Source: Sophora flavescens (Eukaryota; Streptophyta; Magnoliopsida; Fabales; Fabaceae). From it: DNA of 64,000 bases. A program made the position numbers and the translations under genes. Positions 60,574 to 64,000 of the stretch are shown here, in pieces. Numbering within the stretch: the stretch's first letter is position 1; every line of letters begins with the position of its first letter. The notes below the pieces were generated by a model. That model did no database searches. It was given only the letters and a program-made list of their open reading frames with translations, and was not told the origin of the DNA. The stretch lies in assembly GCA_030762895.1 (NCBI GenBank), contig JAUPTC010000238.1, forward strand, positions 1 to 64,000, read 5' to 3'.

Positions 60574-61698
60574 TGGTCGCGCTGTCGCGCACGCGCCAAA
60601 AAGGACGAGCGGGTTTAAAAGTGTAGTATAATGCGACAACTCGGATGTCGTCTCTCAAACAACGATTAATCTACTGTCAACGATTAATCTACTGTCAAGA
60701 ATTCCTTACTATCCTTGGTTAATGTAATCCGAAGCCCTAAACAGGTTCTTATCCCCTTCCGGTTGTAATAGTAATTTACAAGCGAAACCACTACCACAGA
60801 TACATGTCCCTATTCCCGAATTAAGCAAACGGGATTAAGCCCTTCGTGAACTAAGCGAACACGAAATGTACACACGCAAATTAAGCAGATGCGATTAATT
60901 ATAGGAACATGATATCACCAGAACTAAATCAATACAATACAGCATACTCCTGAATTAAGCAAACAGAAATACAAAGTATGGTATTGAAGAGGGAAAAGTA
61001 AATAAAATAGGGATGTACATAACCTCAAGTATATAGGATCCTCAAACAGTAGACTAATCCAAAGAATTTAGTTCTCCATTACGAGGAAGGAAAACTCAAA
61101 AGTGTAATGTAAAGTAGTGAAAAAATGGATCCCTTTTCGCCTCGCAGCGTTTATGCTTTGATAAGAGGCTGGGCATCACTGCCGTGATGGTTGTCACGCC
61201 AGGCCGTGATCGTCTCGCCAGCGGTGACCTTTCGCATTCTGGTACGTTACGCGTGATGGCTATCACGGGCAGGCCGTGATACATTCTGACTTTTGGTTTC
61301 TCTCTTGTCACGGCCGTGACCTTCATCACGGCCAGGCCGTGATCCTTTCTGACTTTTTGCATTTCTTTATCACGCCCGTGATGTGTATCACGGCTGGGCC
61401 GTGATCGCTTCTGACTTTCATGAACTTCTCATCACGGCCGTGACCAGTGTCACGGCCTGGGCGTGATAGCCTCTGCTTCAGATACACTTCCTTACTTGCT
61501 CTTCTTATTATCCTGAAACAACCAAAATAGCCATAAGCTTTATTTAATTCAAAACTAGCTAAATTAACCTAAAACTACGCAAACGACTCAAAACCTTGCT
61601 TGAGGACAATCTAATCTAATTTGGGTGAAAGTAGGATATAATTTGCACAAAACCCTGGTCATACTGGCCATAAAACTAGATGAGCCAGAGGCTTATCA
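60574..61698 (-). repeat. 3' LTR of element C (1125 bp)
   Basis: The minus strand starts TGATAAGCCTCTGGCTCATC (61698) and ends GCGACAGCGCGACCA (60574). It shares the CGCGCCAAAAAGGACGAGCG region and the three spaced GAATTAAGCAAAC-like motifs with the LTR of element A. A cluster of TCACGGCCGTGA-type palindromes lies at 61170-61475, as in element B. I do not see a clear TATA box. Confidence 0.9.
61170..61475. repeat. Palindromic repeat cluster in U3 of element C
   Basis: Repeated ATCACGGCC, AGGCCGTGAT and CACGGCCGTGAC words at ~30-60 bp spacing, with the same motif as in the LTRs of B, although the surrounding LTR sequence differs. Confidence 0.78.
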
Positions 61699-61713
61699 AA
61701 ATACCCCAAACTT
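61699..61713 (-). other. Polypurine tract of element C
   Basis: AAGTTTGGGGTATTT on the minus strand, immediately before the LTR start; the same word as in element B. Confidence 0.85.
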
Positions 61714-63203
61714 AAACTTTGCTTGTCCCCAAACAAACTAAGACTCAAAAAAAATCAAAAGGACTCAAGATCTGGCAAGCTTAAAAGATTCAACCAACAT
61801 TGCACAAATTCAAGCAACTTCATCAAAACATTTTTCTTCATTGTTTCCCCCTTTTCAAACAGAGCAATCCCCAAATTCATTTATCCTAAACATTTGAGAG
61901 TTTCATCATGAAAACAATCAGAAATCTAAGCAGGGGATCTAAGTCACACACAAGAGGGAGATCACCAAATCCAAACAACTGCCTTCCTCACAAGGGCATT
62001 ATTTGTTCACTCAGTCACTCAGTTTATGTCAGGCTAACAATTTGCACTCAGTTTCACTTTTCAAGTACACTTCCCAAAAATTTGCTTTTCATCTCAAAAT
62101 GGTTCCCACAGAGAACATGCAAGCAACATCAGAAGGTCTTTATTGGGTTGTAATGGGGCCTGGCTAAGGGTAGGATATACAAAAGGAACTAAGCTGAAGA
62201 CCCTAGGAACTAAGAGAGCATGAACTATATTTACACATAGAAATTCACTCAAGCTCCTTTCTTTATTTTTTTTCTTTACATTTCTGGGTGGCTACAGCCT
62301 TTTTATTCAAACAGTCTTTTTGAAATTTTTGCACTTTTATTTTTTTCATCATTTTTTTTTCTTTTTTTTTTTTTTTATTTTTTTCTTTTTTTTTTTGTAC
62401 ACTTTTCTCGTCTCTCTTTTTTTTCTTTTTTTTTTCAATCCCAAACAGCACATTGCACCGGGTAGCCACCCCGAACTTTGGTTTCTTGCACCCATTCTAA
62501 GATTACATGCTCTCCTAATCCTAAGATCGGGTTAACATGGTTTTCCGATTTTTGGGCTTATAACATTAGGTTATCAAGAACTAATAGGCTAATAGGCTCA
62601 AAAGGGCTAACTAGGGGAACATGCAATAGGAATTAGTTTATTCAAGCCAAGTAGCTATTTACAAAGAAACTGCCTAAATCATCTGCTACACACATATAAT
62701 CATGCAAACCAAAAAGAGATTCAATCAAATCCAGGGAAGTGCAACTTGAAAGTGATTTTCACACAGTTTAAAACATGTTGGAGGCTCAAAACCTCACCTG
62801 GACATTCATGCAAATTGTTTGAAAGAGATACTATCCCTAGTGTGTGCTTCCTATCACCCCAAACTTATCATTCATCATGCTATCATAACAAAATCCCAAA
62901 GTTCAGTTTTCAATTTCACATGGGAATCACAATTTTTTTTTCAAAATTTTTCAGCCTAGGGGGAATCATCACATATTAATCATGCAAGCAATCTGTACAA
63001 CATCAATCAAAATCTAACAAACTTGCCAACTAAAAACTCAACACACAAATGCTCCTGAGCTTCTCAAATTATTCAGGAGCTTTATTCAAAGAAAAGAAAA
63101 ACTACAACTAATTCCCTCCCCCACACTTAAAACATGCATTGTCCCCAATGAACAACAACAGACTTTACAATCAGAGTGAGGGAAAGGAAAAGAAATTCCC
63201 TGA
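61714..63203 (-). other. Non-coding 3' region of element C
   Basis: About 1.5 kb. It holds PPT-like motifs at 62478-62468 and 62866-62856, a long purine-rich stretch on the minus strand (about 62440-62260) and the conserved stem-loop (63080-63051). Small ORFs here are low-complexity or random; no env-like gene is seen. Confidence 0.82.
63051..63080 (-). other. Conserved post-CDS stem-loop in element C
   Basis: On the minus strand: GCTCCTGA, loop ATAATTTGAGAAGC, TCAGGAGC. A perfect 8-bp stem, 124 nt after the integrase stop. It corresponds to 15636-15665 of element B with two compensatory pair changes. Confidence 0.75.
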
Positions 63204-64000
63204 TCAAGCATCAGTGTAAGGTGGAGCATCCAAAGATAGCTCCTCAATATTAGCATCCGCAGGGTCAGCAGCATCCACACCATGGAACGGCCTCCACCTT
63301 GGCCCGTTAACCTTGAAAATCTTGTTGGTACCTGTACTTTGAATCTCCACTGCACCATAAGGAAACACATTAGTCACAACAAAAGGGCCATCCCATTTAG
63401 ACCTAAGCTTCCCAGCCATCAATCTCAGGCGGGAATTAAACAATAAGACTTTCTGACCCACAAAGAATTCTTTCCTAACAATCATTCTATCATGAAATAG
63501 TTTTGTTCTTTCTTTATACATCCTGGAGCTCTCATAAGCTTCAAGCCTAAGCTCCTCAATCTGTTGCAATTGCGCTTTCTCTCAACACCGCATTTCTTCA
63601 TGTCCAAGTTGCAACATTTTACTGCCCAATATGCTCTATGCTCAACCTCCACCGGTAGGTGGCATGCCTTGCCAAAAACTAGCCGGAAGGGGGACATCCC
63701 TATAGGTGTCTTAAAAGCGATCCCCTCTGGGCCCACATGAACGCCTTCCAGACGGCGGCTCCATTCCCTTCTTTTGGCTGCACCATCTTCTCCAGGATTT
63801 GCTTAATCTTCTCATTGGATATCTCACTTGCCATTGGTTTGGGGGGTGGTAAGTGAGACACCCTATGTACAACCCCATATTTTCTCGAGTAGGGCCTCCA
63901 AGGTTCTGTTGCAAAAATGTGTGCCCAGTCACTGATAATGGCCTTGGGTATGCCAAACCCGCAAAAGATGTTGGACCTAACAAATTTTGAAACAATCCGA
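63204..64000 (-). pseudogene. Element C integrase, partial and frameshifted
   Basis: Read from the right edge: the core region with IFCGFGIPKAIISD (matching the segment around the second catalytic Asp of element B) and, after it, KIKQILEKMV. A change of frame near 63725 leads to KTPIGMSPFRLVFGKACHLP, and another near 63575 leads to the C-terminal part with LFNSRLRLMAGKLRSKWDGP, the GPY/F-type module, ending FKVNGPRWRPFHG and an acidic tail. The stop is at 63204. The segment after the second Asp is degraded (the GGSHF and NGQAE-type words are altered). At least two frameshifts make this copy non-functional. The N-terminal part is outside the window. Confidence 0.88.

Larger units (their letters stand above)
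60574..64000 (-). mobile_element. Element C: 3' part of an Athila-like retrotransposon
   Basis: On the minus strand from the right edge: decayed integrase (64000-63204), ~1.5-kb non-coding 3' region, PPT (61713-61699) and 3' LTR (61698-60574). The remainder lies outside the window. The LTR resembles that of element A. The flank at the 3' end is Sat99 (possible target duplication AGGAT, 60569-60573), so the element inserted into the array. Confidence 0.9.

Noticed and set aside
30339..60658. Dozens of ORFs of 60-358 codons with a 33-residue repeat
   Set aside because: They follow from the 99-bp period of the satellite, are broken often, exist in both array orientations, and vary mainly at amino-acid-changing sites.
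62263..62535. Lys-rich and Phe-rich ORFs in the 3' region of element C
   Set aside because: Translations of a poly-purine/poly-pyrimidine low-complexity stretch.

Overview
The window looks like repeat-rich heterochromatin of a flowering plant with a large genome. It holds no host gene that I can support. The evidence is three LTR retrotransposons of the plant Ty3/gypsy Athila-like lineage (two with a tRNA-Asp-type primer binding site in view, all with related LTR starts, two with recognisable integrase) and about 46 kb of two tandem-repeat families. I cannot name the species.

Layout. (1) 1-2978: element A, minus strand, running off the left edge. It has one long LTR (1722-2978), a primer binding site, one intact gag-like ORF (120-1568), and then directly the sequence that lies downstream of integrase in the other elements. 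It therefore appears to be a non-autonomous, gag-only element. (2) 2979-8311: satellites, mainly a ~445-bp family (here 'Sat445') with a short block of a 99-bp family (here 'Sat99'). (3) 8312-18547: element B, plus strand, nearly full length, inserted in Sat445. Its order is LTR, PBS, gag, protease, RT, RNase H, integrase, ~1.5 kb 3' region, PPT, LTR. It carries a gag frameshift, a stop before integrase and a clipped 5' LTR. (4) 18548-26725: Sat445 in both orientations. (5) 26726-30336: Sat99, then a patchwork of both families. (6) 30337-60573: about 30 kb (roughly 300 monomers) of Sat99, on one strand to ~39290 and inverted after that, with a 3.4-4.3 kb higher-order structure. (7) 60574-64000: element C, minus strand, running off the right edge: LTR, PPT, long 3' region and decayed integrase.

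How the parts relate. A and C have clearly related LTRs along most of their length, so C-type elements are the likely source of enzymes for A. B is a more distant relative. All three keep a small stem-loop just downstream of their last coding region. Between B and C the stem changes by compensatory pairs while the loop stays almost fixed. B and C also share two extra copies of the polypurine-tract motif at matching distances after integrase. These two cis signals, plus the paired CxxC motifs of the element A Gag, are the most novel-looking items.

The many long ORFs in Sat99 follow from its 99-bp (33-codon) period and are not, in my reading, genes.
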